A stretch of DNA of 5,120 nucleotides from the NCBI GenBank assembly GCA_040773965.1, contig JAXGVG010000131.1:1-5120 (forward strand), written 5' to 3'. Each line of letters begins with the position of its first letter. Position 1 is the first letter of the stretch. A program made the translations under genes and the position numbers. The notes under the pieces were generated by a model, which was not told the origin of the DNA, ran no database searches, and worked only from the letters and a program-made list of their open reading frames with translations. Shown here one piece after another: positions 1 to 5,120 of the stretch. Source of the stretch: JAXGVG01 sp040773965. Lineage in GTDB: Bacteria > Pseudomonadota > Alphaproteobacteria > UBA9219.

Positions 1-189
1 CATATGCAGACATCCGGCGATGCGCGCGCCTTTGAGGGGCTGTCTTTTTCCATACTCCTCGCGAATGGCCATCAGGCCAGGCATTTCGGTCTCCGCGATC
101 GCCATTTCCTTATTCCCCCATTCGGCGAGATTCAGGTCTTTGACCCTGAAATCGGGCGTGTTTTGGGCAGCAACGACGGAGCGCGACAT
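1..189 (-). CDS. ahcY: Adenosylhomocysteinase (S-adenosyl-L-homocysteine hydrolase), N-terminal part, cut by window edge
   Basis: The enzyme is a cytosolic NAD-dependent hydrolase that splits S-adenosylhomocysteine into homocysteine and adenosine, removing the inhibitory product of SAM-dependent methylation. Only 63 codons are visible, read by translating the minus strand from the ATG at 189-187. They match the family N-terminus: DFRVKDLNLAEWGNKE (residues 13-28), then AETEMPGLMAIREEYG (32-47), then PLKGARIAGCLHM (51-63), which in the family leads into the first substrate-binding segment. The family is usually about 430-470 residues, so roughly 85 percent lies outside the window, including the NAD-binding domain. 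A GAGG sequence on the minus strand (198-195) lies 5 bases before the ATG and supports the start. The gene follows ptsI in the same direction after 146 bases, so it may have its own promoter or be read through from the PTS operon. Identity is secure; intactness cannot be judged. Confidence 0.93.
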   Translation of the reverse strand, partial: MSRSVVAAQNTPDFRVKDLNLAEWGNKEMAIAETEMPGLMAIREEYGKRQPLKGARIAGCLHM

Positions 190-335
190 GGAAACCTCGA
201 CAGGAACAATGGAAAAACAAAAAGCGACCTGAACCTAGCAGAATGGCCCGTTTAGAAAAAGGCATATTTCAGCAGAAGCTACGTTCCCCGTTCTCAATTC
301 TTTTTCCCGGCGCGGGCTGTAACACAAAGCAACAA
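190..335 (-). other. Intergenic gap between ptsI and ahcY
   Basis: This is the largest untranslated gap in the PTS/ahcY direction. Read on the minus strand, an imperfect hairpin (7 bp with one G-T wobble, loop of 4) spans the ptsI stop codon at about 346-329. It is followed only by a broken T-rich stretch, so it is at best a weak terminator. A CCCG-GCG-CGGG mini-hairpin at 306-316 is followed by A residues on the minus strand, which is the wrong polarity for a terminator. A TTGAGA resembling a -35 box lies at 297-292, but no -10 box is seen at a normal distance. I compared the leader with SAH and SAM-II riboswitch cores from memory and saw no match. An ahcY promoter is plausible here but cannot be placed. 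Confidence 0.3.
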
Positions 336-2201
336 TCAATTGCTGCCGGATGTTTGCCGCCTGTCGTCCGTTATCCGTCGTCCATAGAGCTTGGCGCGGC
401 GGGGATTGATGGTTTGCGGCGTCTCCGCGCCTTGATCCAGCAGAGCCTTTATTTCGGCTTCGTCGCTTTTGGCCATAATGGTCTCGGCAAAAGCGACGGC
501 TTGCGACATGGCCGTTGTGCGAATCTTCTGTTTGACCAGCGGCACGCGCGAGGGAGCCATCGAGAATTCGCGCAACCCCAGTCCAAGTAACAAAGCCGTC
601 GCGCGCCGGTCGCCGGCCATTTCGCCACAAAGACTTACCGGTATGTTGGCGCGCCAGGCCGCCGCAATCGTGAATTGAATAAGCCGCAACACGGCTGGGT
701 GATAAGGATCGTAAAGATCCGCCACACGATCGTCGCCGCGGTCGATCGCCAGCGTATACTGTGTCAAGTCGTTGCTGCCGATGGCAAAAAAATCGCAAAT
801 CTTGGTCAGAGAGTCTGCGGAAAGGGCCGCGCCGGGAATTTCGATCATGGCTCCCACGGGGGGAATAACGGGCGGCAATTTAACGCCTCGTCGGCGCAAT
901 CGCTTCTCCACCTGAAGAAGGCACTCACGAACCTGTCTCACTTGCGCAACCGACGTAACCATCGGGAGCAATATTCGCACCGGCCCGTACGCCGCCGCGC
1001 GCAAAATGGCCGTCAATTGCGTTTCCAGAAGCTTCGGCTGGCGCAAACCCAGGCGAATGGCGCGCAAGCCAAGGGCCGGATTGACGCTTTCGCCCATAGC
1101 GTTGCCAAGCGCCGTCGCCAGCTTCTCACCCCCCACATCCAGCGTGCGAACGGTTAGCGGTTTGCCGTCCATCTTTTGCACAAGCTTATGGAGCATATCG
1201 AACTGCTCATCTTCGCTTGGCAAATCGGGCCGGTTCATGAACATGAACTCGGTCCGCAACAGGCCGATGCCCGCCGCTCCCGATTCCAGAGCCGCATCGG
1301 CTTCGCGAGGAAGTTCAATGTTCGCTTGCAACGTAATGCTCGTGCCGTCGATAGTTATAGCGGGAACGTCGCGCAGGGTTTTCAGTTTGCGCGTCTCACG
1401 CGCCAAACGCGAAGCTTCCTGCCGGTAATGCTGGAGCATTGCGGCCGAGGGCCGGACGATAATTTCGCCCTTGGCGCCATCGACAATAACCACATCGCCT
1501 GTATTGACACCGCTGCTCAATCCGGCGACGCCCAGCACGGCAGGAAGACTCATGGCGCGCGCCATAATGGCGGCGTGGCCCTCGGGACCGCCCATGACGG
1601 CGGCGAAACCCGACACGCGCGCGGGATCCATAAGGGCCGTATCGGCGGGGGTAATTTCTTCCGCGATTAAAATGCTGCCCCCGGGCGCGTTGGCAAAAGG
1701 ATTGTACTGTTGCTGCAGAAGGTTGCGGATCAAACGAGAGCCGACTTCGCGCACATCGCCGATCCGCGACTTCAGATAAACGTCTTCCATTGCGGCAAAA
1801 CTTTCAGCAATTGCGTTTATCTGGCGCTGGATGGCGGCTTCGGCGTTTATCTTTTCACGGGTTATCCTCGCTTCGACACCGCGCACAAGCCGCGAACCCG
1901 AAAGCATTCCCAAATAGGCCTCAATAAGCAAGGCTACCTCTTCCGTCGCGTCGGCAGGCAAGGATTCGGCTTTCTGCTTGAGCTGGCCAAGTTGTTTTTG
2001 CGTTTTAACAATGGCTGTTTGAAAACGCTTCAATTCTTCCTCAACGCGCCCAGCAGGCAACGTGTATTCCGGAACGGAAACGCCGTGCTGGTCGATGACA
2101 TAAGCAGGTCCGATGGCAACGCCTGTCGACACGCCTATGCCGCGCAAGATGGAAGGAGCGGCTTTGCCGACGCTCGCCTTTACGCCTTCATTAATCTTCA
2201 T
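336..2201 (-). CDS. ptsI: Phosphoenolpyruvate-protein phosphotransferase, PTS Enzyme I, without GAF domain
   Basis: Enzyme I autophosphorylates with PEP and passes the phosphate to HPr in the cytosol. The 621-residue product has the full domain series. The N-terminal swivel strand GIGVSTGVAIGPAYV is at 21-35, followed by a helical HPr-binding region (about 55-165) and the phosphohistidine loop GGPEGHAAIMAR at 204-215, with catalytic His209. The PEP-binding barrel carries GIGLLRTEFMFMNR (311-324), RTLDVGGEK (352-360), NPALGLRAIR (374-383), MIEIPGAALSAD (452-463), FFAIGSNDLTQYTLAIDRGD (471-490) and SLCGEMAGD (523-531, Cys525). No GAF domain precedes it, unlike the nitrogen-PTS form PtsP. I chose the ATG at 2201 because AGAGG lies 7 bases upstream (2213-2209) and the protein then begins close to the conserved GIGVS strand. 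The gene overlaps the end of ptsH by 11 bases, which suggests translational coupling. All catalytic residues I can check are present. Confidence 0.95.
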   Translation of the reverse strand: MKINEGVKASVGKAAPSILRGIGVSTGVAIGPAYVIDQHGVSVPEYTLPAGRVEEELKRFQTAIVKTQKQLGQLKQKAESLPADATEEVALLIEAYLGMLSGSRLVRGVEARITREKINAEAAIQRQINAIAESFAAMEDVYLKSRIGDVREVGSRLIRNLLQQQYNPFANAPGGSILIAEEITPADTALMDPARVSGFAAVMGGPEGHAAIMARAMSLPAVLGVAGLSSGVNTGDVVIVDGAKGEIIVRPSAAMLQHYRQEASRLARETRKLKTLRDVPAITIDGTSITLQANIELPREADAALESGAAGIGLLRTEFMFMNRPDLPSEDEQFDMLHKLVQKMDGKPLTVRTLDVGGEKLATALGNAMGESVNPALGLRAIRLGLRQPKLLETQLTAILRAAAYGPVRILLPMVTSVAQVRQVRECLLQVEKRLRRRGVKLPPVIPPVGAMIEIPGAALSADSLTKICDFFAIGSNDLTQYTLAIDRGDDRVADLYDPYHPAVLRLIQFTIAAAWRANIPVSLCGEMAGDRRATALLLGLGLREFSMAPSRVPLVKQKIRTTAMSQAVAFAETIMAKSDEAEIKALLDQGAETPQTINPRRAKLYGRRITDDRRQTSGSN

Positions 2202-2478
2202 CGAACCGCCTCTTGACCAGTTGCCGGAGATGCTCAATGGCCGCCTCGGCATCTTCGCCATTTGCAATGAGCTTAAGACGCGTGCCGCACGACGCCGCAA
2301 GCATCATAAGCCCCATGATGGAGCGTCCCGAAACGCGCAGATCGTCCCGCATCACAATAATTTCGGCTCGAAAATTCTCTACGGCGCGCACAAACTTTGC
2401 AGCGGCGCGCGCATGAAGACCCCGCTGGTTTTCAATAACAACCATGTCGCAAAGCTCGCCCGTATCCGTTTCAAACAT
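2191..2478 (-). CDS. ptsH: Phosphocarrier protein HPr
   Basis: HPr is the small phosphocarrier between Enzyme I and EIIA proteins. The 95-residue product has the active-site motif RGLHARAAAKFV (19-30) with His22 as the phosphorelay residue. The regulatory segment SGRSIMGLMMLAA (50-62) carries Ser53, which corresponds to Ser46 of Gram-positive HPr, the target of HPr kinase. Both sites are intact, matching the presence of hprK in the same operon. The ATG at 2478 leaves a longer N-terminus before the histidine than in E. coli HPr (His15); an internal ATG at 2445 would put it at position 11, which is too short for the first beta strand. A GAGG overlapping the stop of the upstream EIIA gene lies 9 bases before the chosen start. 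The gene begins 11 bases after the EIIA gene and its last 11 bases overlap ptsI. Confidence 0.95.
   Translation of the reverse strand: MFETDTGELCDMVVIENQRGLHARAAAKFVRAVENFRAEIIVMRDDLRVSGRSIMGLMMLAASCGTRLKLIANGEDAEAAIEHLRQLVKRRFDED
2209..2213 (-). promoter_or_regulatory. Ribosome binding site deciding the ptsI start
   Basis: On the minus strand this reads AGAGG, 7 bases before the ATG at 2201, and lies inside the last codons of ptsH. It selects the 621-residue Enzyme I over a frame that stays open 33 codons further upstream across the ptsH coding region. Confidence 0.65.
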
Positions 2479-2489
2479 GGCAGCCGGCC

Positions 2490-2897
2490 TCAGGCCATTG
2501 GGTTGGTAAGGTTTTCCGTGACAAGCTGAATGTACTTTCGCCCGGCCGTTTCCGCTTCGCGCACAGCGTCAAGCAAAGCCCACGATGACCGCAACGACGC
2601 AAGCTTTATCAACGCCGGTAAATTGACGCCCGCCAGCACGACGGCATTGGTTTTCGGCATAACGGAAAGGGCCAGATTGCTTGGCGTGCCGCCGAACATA
2701 TCCGTCAAAAGCACGACGCCATCGCCAGTATTCACGTCCTTGACGGCAGCCAGGATTGCGTTCCGGCATGCGTCCATGTCATCATCGGCCGCTACGCTAA
2801 TCGCCTTAACCTGTTGCTGCGGTCCGACGATCTGGTCCAGTGCCATGAGCATTTCGGCGCCGATATTGCCATGAGTAACGAGTATGATGCCGATCAT
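2490..2897 (-). CDS. PTS EIIA component, mannose/fructose (EIIA-Man) family, stand-alone
   Basis: This is a single-domain EIIA of the mannose family, which accepts phosphate from HPr. The 135-residue product begins MIGIILVTHGNIGAEML, with the phosphorylatable histidine at His9 (His10 in the E. coli EIIA-Man domain). The second conserved block, VVLLTDMFGGTPSNLA at 61-76, contains Asp66, the counterpart of the active-site Asp67. The length fits a lone EIIA domain; no linked EIIB domain follows, and no EIIB, EIIC or EIID gene is in the window. In alphaproteobacteria such orphan EIIA-Man proteins (called ManX, PtsM or EIIA-Man) are placed in regulatory PTS operons, so a signalling role is likelier than sugar uptake. 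The reading frame is open 28 codons further upstream, but the strong GGAGG at 2906-2902, 4 bases before the ATG at 2897, and the immediate family N-terminus settle the start. It lies 25 bases after rapZ. Confidence 0.93.
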   Translation of the reverse strand: MIGIILVTHGNIGAEMLMALDQIVGPQQQVKAISVAADDDMDACRNAILAAVKDVNTGDGVVLLTDMFGGTPSNLALSVMPKTNAVVLAGVNLPALIKLASLRSSWALLDAVREAETAGRKYIQLVTENLTNPMA

Positions 2898-2901
2898 CTT
2901 T

Positions 2902-2906
2902 CCTCC
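2902..2906 (-). promoter_or_regulatory. Ribosome binding site deciding the EIIA start
   Basis: On the minus strand this reads GGAGG, 4 bases before the ATG at 2897. It is the clearest Shine-Dalgarno sequence in the operon and places the EIIA(Man) start 28 codons inside the longest open frame. It also means this gene can start independently of rapZ, which ends 25 bases before the ATG. Confidence 0.75.
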
Positions 2907-2922
2907 GGTCATCTGTTGAACA

Positions 2923-3834
2923 TCAAGTCTTGCCCGCCGAACGGTCGAGATCCCTGTGCCCAACGCCCGTAATATAACCATGCCCGGCCAGAATTGTCGC
3001 TAATTGTTCCGCCACCAAAACCGACCTGTGCCGCCCGCCGGTGCAGCCAACAGCTAAAGTTAGGTAACTTTTTCCCTCTTGTTGGTAACGGGGAAGTAAC
3101 GGCAAAACAAGCTGGGTTATATGCATGAGAAAAGATTCATAATCCGCATCGCTCCGAATATAGTCCGCGACGGCATCGTCCTGCCCGGTCAGGGAACGCA
3201 ATTTGGTCTCCCAGTAGGGGTTTTTCAGGAATCGTACGTCAAAAACAAGATCGGCTTCGCGCGGTATGCCCTGACGATAGGAAAAGGACGTAATAAAGAG
3301 GTTCAACCCCGGCGCGGCGTCCTGCTTGAACTGCCCAACGACAAGACGACGCAATTCGTGGATCGACAACAACGATGTATCGATAACATGATCGGCCGTG
3401 TCACGGAGTTTCCAAAGCATTTCCCTTTCGCGCTTGATACCGTCCATAACCGGCCGATCCAACGCCAGAGGATGCCGCCGCCGCGTTTCCGTAAAGCGCC
3501 TCTGCAGGGCCTCATCCGAGCATTCCATGTACACCAGCTTGAGTTCAATCTCCGGTTTTTCCCTAAGCGTCCCGATTGTTCGCTGAAACGTCTCGACCGA
3601 AAAATGAACATTGCGCGTGTCAATCGCGACCGCCAGTGGCTTCGATCCGTCGGCGAGACTGTCTGCCACTAGGGCCGGCACATGGCTGAGCCGGAGATTG
3701 TCCACCGCTTCATAGCCCAGATCCTCGAAAAACTTCAGCGCTGTCGACAGTCCTGCCCCGGACATGCCGGTAATAAGCGCAACGCGATGGCGAAGCGTTT
3801 CTTTCGGCAAATCTTTTTTGCCATGGATCGTCAT
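2923..3834 (-). CDS. rapZ: RapZ/YvcJ family nucleotide-binding protein
   Basis: The RapZ family has an N-terminal P-loop-type domain and a C-terminal domain with a conserved GCTGGxHRS motif. In E. coli, RapZ is an RNA-binding adaptor that directs RNase E to the sRNA GlmZ and senses glucosamine-6-phosphate; that sRNA is enterobacterial, so the target here is unknown. The 303-residue product has a P-loop-like segment GMSGAGLST (23-31), DLGYEAVDNLRLS (38-50), AIDTRN (70-75), then SFSYRQGIPREADLVFDVRF (183-202) leading into LKNPYW (203-208), LTGQD, and GCTGGRHRS (263-271). The Walker A lysine position is Leu29, which questions NTP hydrolysis. Pro in the usual DNLPLS motif is Arg48. It starts at an ATG overlapping the hprK stop (ATGA, 3831-3834), implying coupled translation. 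About 20 residues longer than E. coli RapZ, mostly as a short N-terminal lead. Family assignment is secure; the role is inferred. Confidence 0.93.
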   Translation of the reverse strand: MTIHGKKDLPKETLRHRVALITGMSGAGLSTALKFFEDLGYEAVDNLRLSHVPALVADSLADGSKPLAVAIDTRNVHFSVETFQRTIGTLREKPEIELKLVYMECSDEALQRRFTETRRRHPLALDRPVMDGIKREREMLWKLRDTADHVIDTSLLSIHELRRLVVGQFKQDAAPGLNLFITSFSYRQGIPREADLVFDVRFLKNPYWETKLRSLTGQDDAVADYIRSDADYESFLMHITQLVLPLLPRYQQEGKSYLTLAVGCTGGRHRSVLVAEQLATILAGHGYITGVGHRDLDRSAGKT

Positions 3835-4268
3835 GTCTTTTCCAGCGCCGATTTGTATAGCAGCGCGGCGCGGATTTTGGCCGGCGCCGATGCCGCATGC
3901 GCGTAAAGTTTGATCCGCCTTACCGGCCGGTCAAGCAGCCGAATTTCATCCGGCTCCGGCAAACGGTCCAACGCGGCGGCGTCCGGCACAAGCTCCACGT
4001 AAAGGGCCACAGGCGCCGAGGGACAGTGAGGCACGCGCAAAATGCCGACATGGCGGACCTCCATCAGTCCGGCGATGGGCGCAGGCGCGAGGGCCAGCAA
4101 ATGACCGTCAACAAGACGCAGTTCGATCTGGTCGTCCGCCACAAGTTGCGCGCCGCCGTCAATCAGGCGCAGCGTAACATCCGACTTGCCACACCCCGGC
4201 GGCCCGGCTAACAACACGGCGCGTCCGGCCAAAACAACGCAGGAAGCGTGAACAAGATGGGAATCCAT
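3831..4268 (-). CDS. hprK: HPr kinase/phosphorylase, short alphaproteobacterial form
   Basis: HprK phosphorylates HPr on its regulatory serine and, in classical members, also removes that phosphate. The 145-residue product corresponds only to the C-terminal catalytic domain; Gram-positive HprK is about 310 residues, and the short form is characteristic of alphaproteobacteria. Visible motifs are VHAS near the start (His7, matching a conserved His before the P-loop), Walker A GPPGCGKSD (22-30, Lys28), LVADDQIEL (42-50) with the paired Asp45-Asp46, and GLMEVRHVGIL (67-77), the HprK signature in which His73 sits where Gly is usual. The first gene of the PTS operon, it overlaps rapZ by 4 bases. 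The ATG at 4268 has only a weak AGG about 9 bases upstream. Its substrate HPr, with an intact Ser53, is encoded three genes downstream. The signature change might affect the phosphorylase step, but this is speculative. Confidence 0.93.
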   Translation of the reverse strand: MDSHLVHASCVVLAGRAVLLAGPPGCGKSDVTLRLIDGGAQLVADDQIELRLVDGHLLALAPAPIAGLMEVRHVGILRVPHCPSAPVALYVELVPDAAALDRLPEPDEIRLLDRPVRRIKLYAHAASAPAKIRAALLYKSALEKT

Positions 4269-4339
4269 GCGAAAAGCCTAGCCGAATTTATTATCCTGGC
4301 CTAGACCTTTGCGGGATTCTCAAGCTATCATTGGTTATT
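4269..4339 (+). promoter_or_regulatory. Divergent promoter region between hprK operon and ribF
   Basis: All transcription of the PTS operon and of ribF must start in or near this 71-base gap unless promoters lie inside genes. For ribF (plus strand) the best match is TAGACC (4302-4307) and TATCAT (4326-4331) with an 18-base spacer; a start about 7 bases beyond the -10 would fall at or next to the ATG at 4340. For hprK (minus strand) GATAAT at 4295-4290 is a good -10, but no convincing -35 lies 16-18 bases away; a TTGAGA at 4323-4318 is 22 bases off. GCCTAG occurs twice (4276-4281 and 4299-4304), 23 bases apart. These are by-eye matches to sigma-70 consensus and are weak individually. Confidence 0.4.
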
Positions 4340-5120
4340 ATGGAAAATTCTTCTGGCTTAACCGGAAATGACAGAACCGGATCCAACGCCGCTCAAGGCG
4401 GCGTTTTTGCGCTAGGCAATTTCGATGGCGTGCATCGCGGCCATCACGCAGTGATCCAGGCGGCGTTAGCCTATGCGCGCGAACAGCGTTTGCCGGCGCA
4501 CGTTCTGACGTTCGAACCGCACCCTCGCCAAATATTGGACCCGTCGGCGGATCCTTTTCGCCTGACTCCCGCACCCGTGAAAACGCGTTTGTTGAAAGCG
4601 TTAGGTATCGACGATGTCATAACGCTGGATTTTACGTCTGCGTTGGCGGCTTTGTCGGCTGAAGATTTTGTAACGCGCGTCCTGATCGGCCGGTATCGCG
4701 TTCAACATATCGTAGCCGGGTTCGATTTCGTTTTCGGCCACCGGCGCGGCGGCAATTTGCATAACCTTCGATCGTTGTCATCGCCTCATGGCGCTGGCGT
4801 TATAGACGTACCGGCACAGCGCGACGAAAAAGGCGAGATTATTTCTTCGTCGCGAGCCCGCGCCGCGCTGCGCCAAGGCGACGTGGCCACAGCTCGAGCA
4901 ATTCTTGGCCGTCCGTGGTCGATTGCAGGCACGGTAGAGCCGGGTGACAATCGCGGCAACGTTCTCGGCTTCCCGACGGCCAACATCGCCCTGGGCGAGT
5001 ATTTGCGCCCCCTTTTCGGCGTCTATACAGCCATGGCCCGGCCCATTGGCAAGGAAACGTCTTTACCGGGCGTTGTTAACATTGGCATTAGGCCCACTGT
5101 CGGGGGCGGCGGCGAGCGGC
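4340..5120 (+). CDS. ribF: Bifunctional riboflavin kinase / FAD synthetase, C-terminus cut by window edge
   Basis: RibF converts riboflavin to FMN with ATP and then FMN to FAD, in the cytosol. I translated 260 codons from the ATG at 4340; the frame is open to the window end. The FMN adenylyltransferase domain comes first, with GNFDGVHRGHH (26-36, the HxGH-type nucleotide-binding motif), TFEPHPR (57-63), VAGFDFVFGHRRGGN (125-139) and SSSRARAALRQGD (169-181). The riboflavin kinase domain follows with LGRPWSIAGTVEPGD (189-203), LGFPTANI (209-216), GVY (227-229) and VVNIGIRPT (245-253). Full-length proteins are about 300-330 residues, so roughly the last 50 are missing. No Shine-Dalgarno sequence precedes the ATG, and no other ATG in frame is closer to the conserved core. 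A TTG at 4331 is a possible alternative start. The gene is divergent from the PTS operon. A terminator-like hairpin lies within codons 16-23. Confidence 0.95.
   Translation, partial: MENSSGLTGNDRTGSNAAQGGVFALGNFDGVHRGHHAVIQAALAYAREQRLPAHVLTFEPHPRQILDPSADPFRLTPAPVKTRLLKALGIDDVITLDFTSALAALSAEDFVTRVLIGRYRVQHIVAGFDFVFGHRRGGNLHNLRSLSSPHGAGVIDVPAQRDEKGEIISSSRARAALRQGDVATARAILGRPWSIAGTVEPGDNRGNVLGFPTANIALGEYLRPLFGVYTAMARPIGKETSLPGVVNIGIRPTVGGGGER
4386..4408 (+). terminator. Intrinsic-terminator-like hairpin inside the start of ribF
   Basis: On the plus strand ACGCCGC (4386-4392) pairs perfectly with GCGGCGT (4398-4404), a 7 bp GC-rich stem with loop TCAAG, followed directly by a run of T ending at 4408. 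This has the form of a Rho-independent terminator in the ribF direction; on the minus strand the stem is followed by TTGGAT, so it would not work that way. It lies about 46 bases after the ribF start codon, inside codons for NAAQGGVF. No plus-strand gene ends upstream, so it is not the terminator of another gene. The structure is certain; whether it stops transcription is not known, and it may be a by-product of the codons used. Confidence 0.4.

Noticed and set aside
306..316. CCCG-GCG-CGGG mini-hairpin next to a T-rich run
   Set aside because: The T-run is on the 5' side of the stem on the plus strand and reads as A residues after the stem on the minus strand, so it cannot act as an intrinsic terminator in either direction; the stem is only 4 bp.
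190..335. Possible SAH or SAM-II riboswitch before ahcY
   Set aside because: The location is suitable, but I could not find the conserved cores or a pseudoknot-like pairing by eye; a covariance model search with Infernal would decide.
329..346. Hairpin across the ptsI stop codon as an operon terminator
   Set aside because: The stem is AT-containing with a G-T wobble and is followed by an interrupted T stretch, so the evidence is too weak to call a terminator.
2202..2300. 33-codon N-terminal extension of Enzyme I from an ATG at 2300
   Set aside because: It lies wholly inside ptsH in another frame, has no family similarity, and a good ribosome binding site precedes the ATG at 2201, next to the conserved N-terminal strand.
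243..2529. Several open frames of 100-168 codons on the plus strand opposite ptsI and ptsH
   Set aside because: They are antisense shadows of strongly conserved genes, with no recognisable domains and overlapping one another in different frames.
2898..2981. 28-codon extension of the EIIA gene from an ATG at 2981
   Set aside because: It overlaps the end of rapZ, and GGAGG just before the ATG at 2897 together with the EIIA-Man N-terminus MIGIILVTHG fixes the start.
4338..4574. 78-codon minus-strand open frame opposite the start of ribF
   Set aside because: It is antisense to the confidently identified RibF adenylyltransferase domain and has arginine-rich, low-complexity translation typical of a shadow frame.

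Overview
The window looks like an alphaproteobacterial chromosome segment of moderate GC (mid-50s percent by eye, not counted). Three things point there: a short, C-terminal-domain-only HPr kinase; the compact order hprK-rapZ-EIIA(Man)-HPr-Enzyme I; and ahcY directly downstream. The sequence does not allow a genus to be named.

Layout, left to right. (1) Positions 1-189, minus strand: the N-terminal 63 codons of S-adenosylhomocysteine hydrolase (ahcY), cut by the window edge. (2) 190-335: a 146-base gap with no gene and no riboswitch that I recognise. (3) 336-4268, minus strand: a tight five-gene operon transcribed hprK -> rapZ -> EIIA(Man) -> ptsH -> ptsI. The junctions are a 4-base ATGA overlap, a 25-base gap, an 11-base gap and an 11-base overlap. 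(4) 4269-4339: a 71-base divergent intergenic region. (5) 4340-5120, plus strand: ribF, the bifunctional riboflavin kinase/FAD synthetase, cut at the right edge after 260 codons.

How the genes work together. The minus-strand operon encodes a phosphorelay without a sugar permease. Enzyme I takes phosphate from PEP (His209), passes it to HPr (His22), and HPr can pass it to the EIIA(Man)-type protein (His9). HprK can modify HPr on a second site (Ser53). No EIIB or EIIC is present, so the system is most likely regulatory, reporting carbon/energy state, rather than a transporter. RapZ is a P-loop-derived protein often encoded near PTS regulators. ahcY and ribF are housekeeping neighbours for the methyl cycle and for FMN/FAD.

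The most notable features beyond ordinary annotation are: a perfect intrinsic-terminator-like hairpin plus T-run inside the first 25 codons of ribF; a ribF start with no ribosome binding site and a possible promoter placed so close that the mRNA may be leaderless; a RapZ whose Walker A lysine is a leucine; and a GAF-less Enzyme I in a permease-free PTS operon. I see no mobile element, CRISPR array, tRNA or rRNA. Apart from these points this is an ordinary core-genome region, and I did not find a new multi-gene system.
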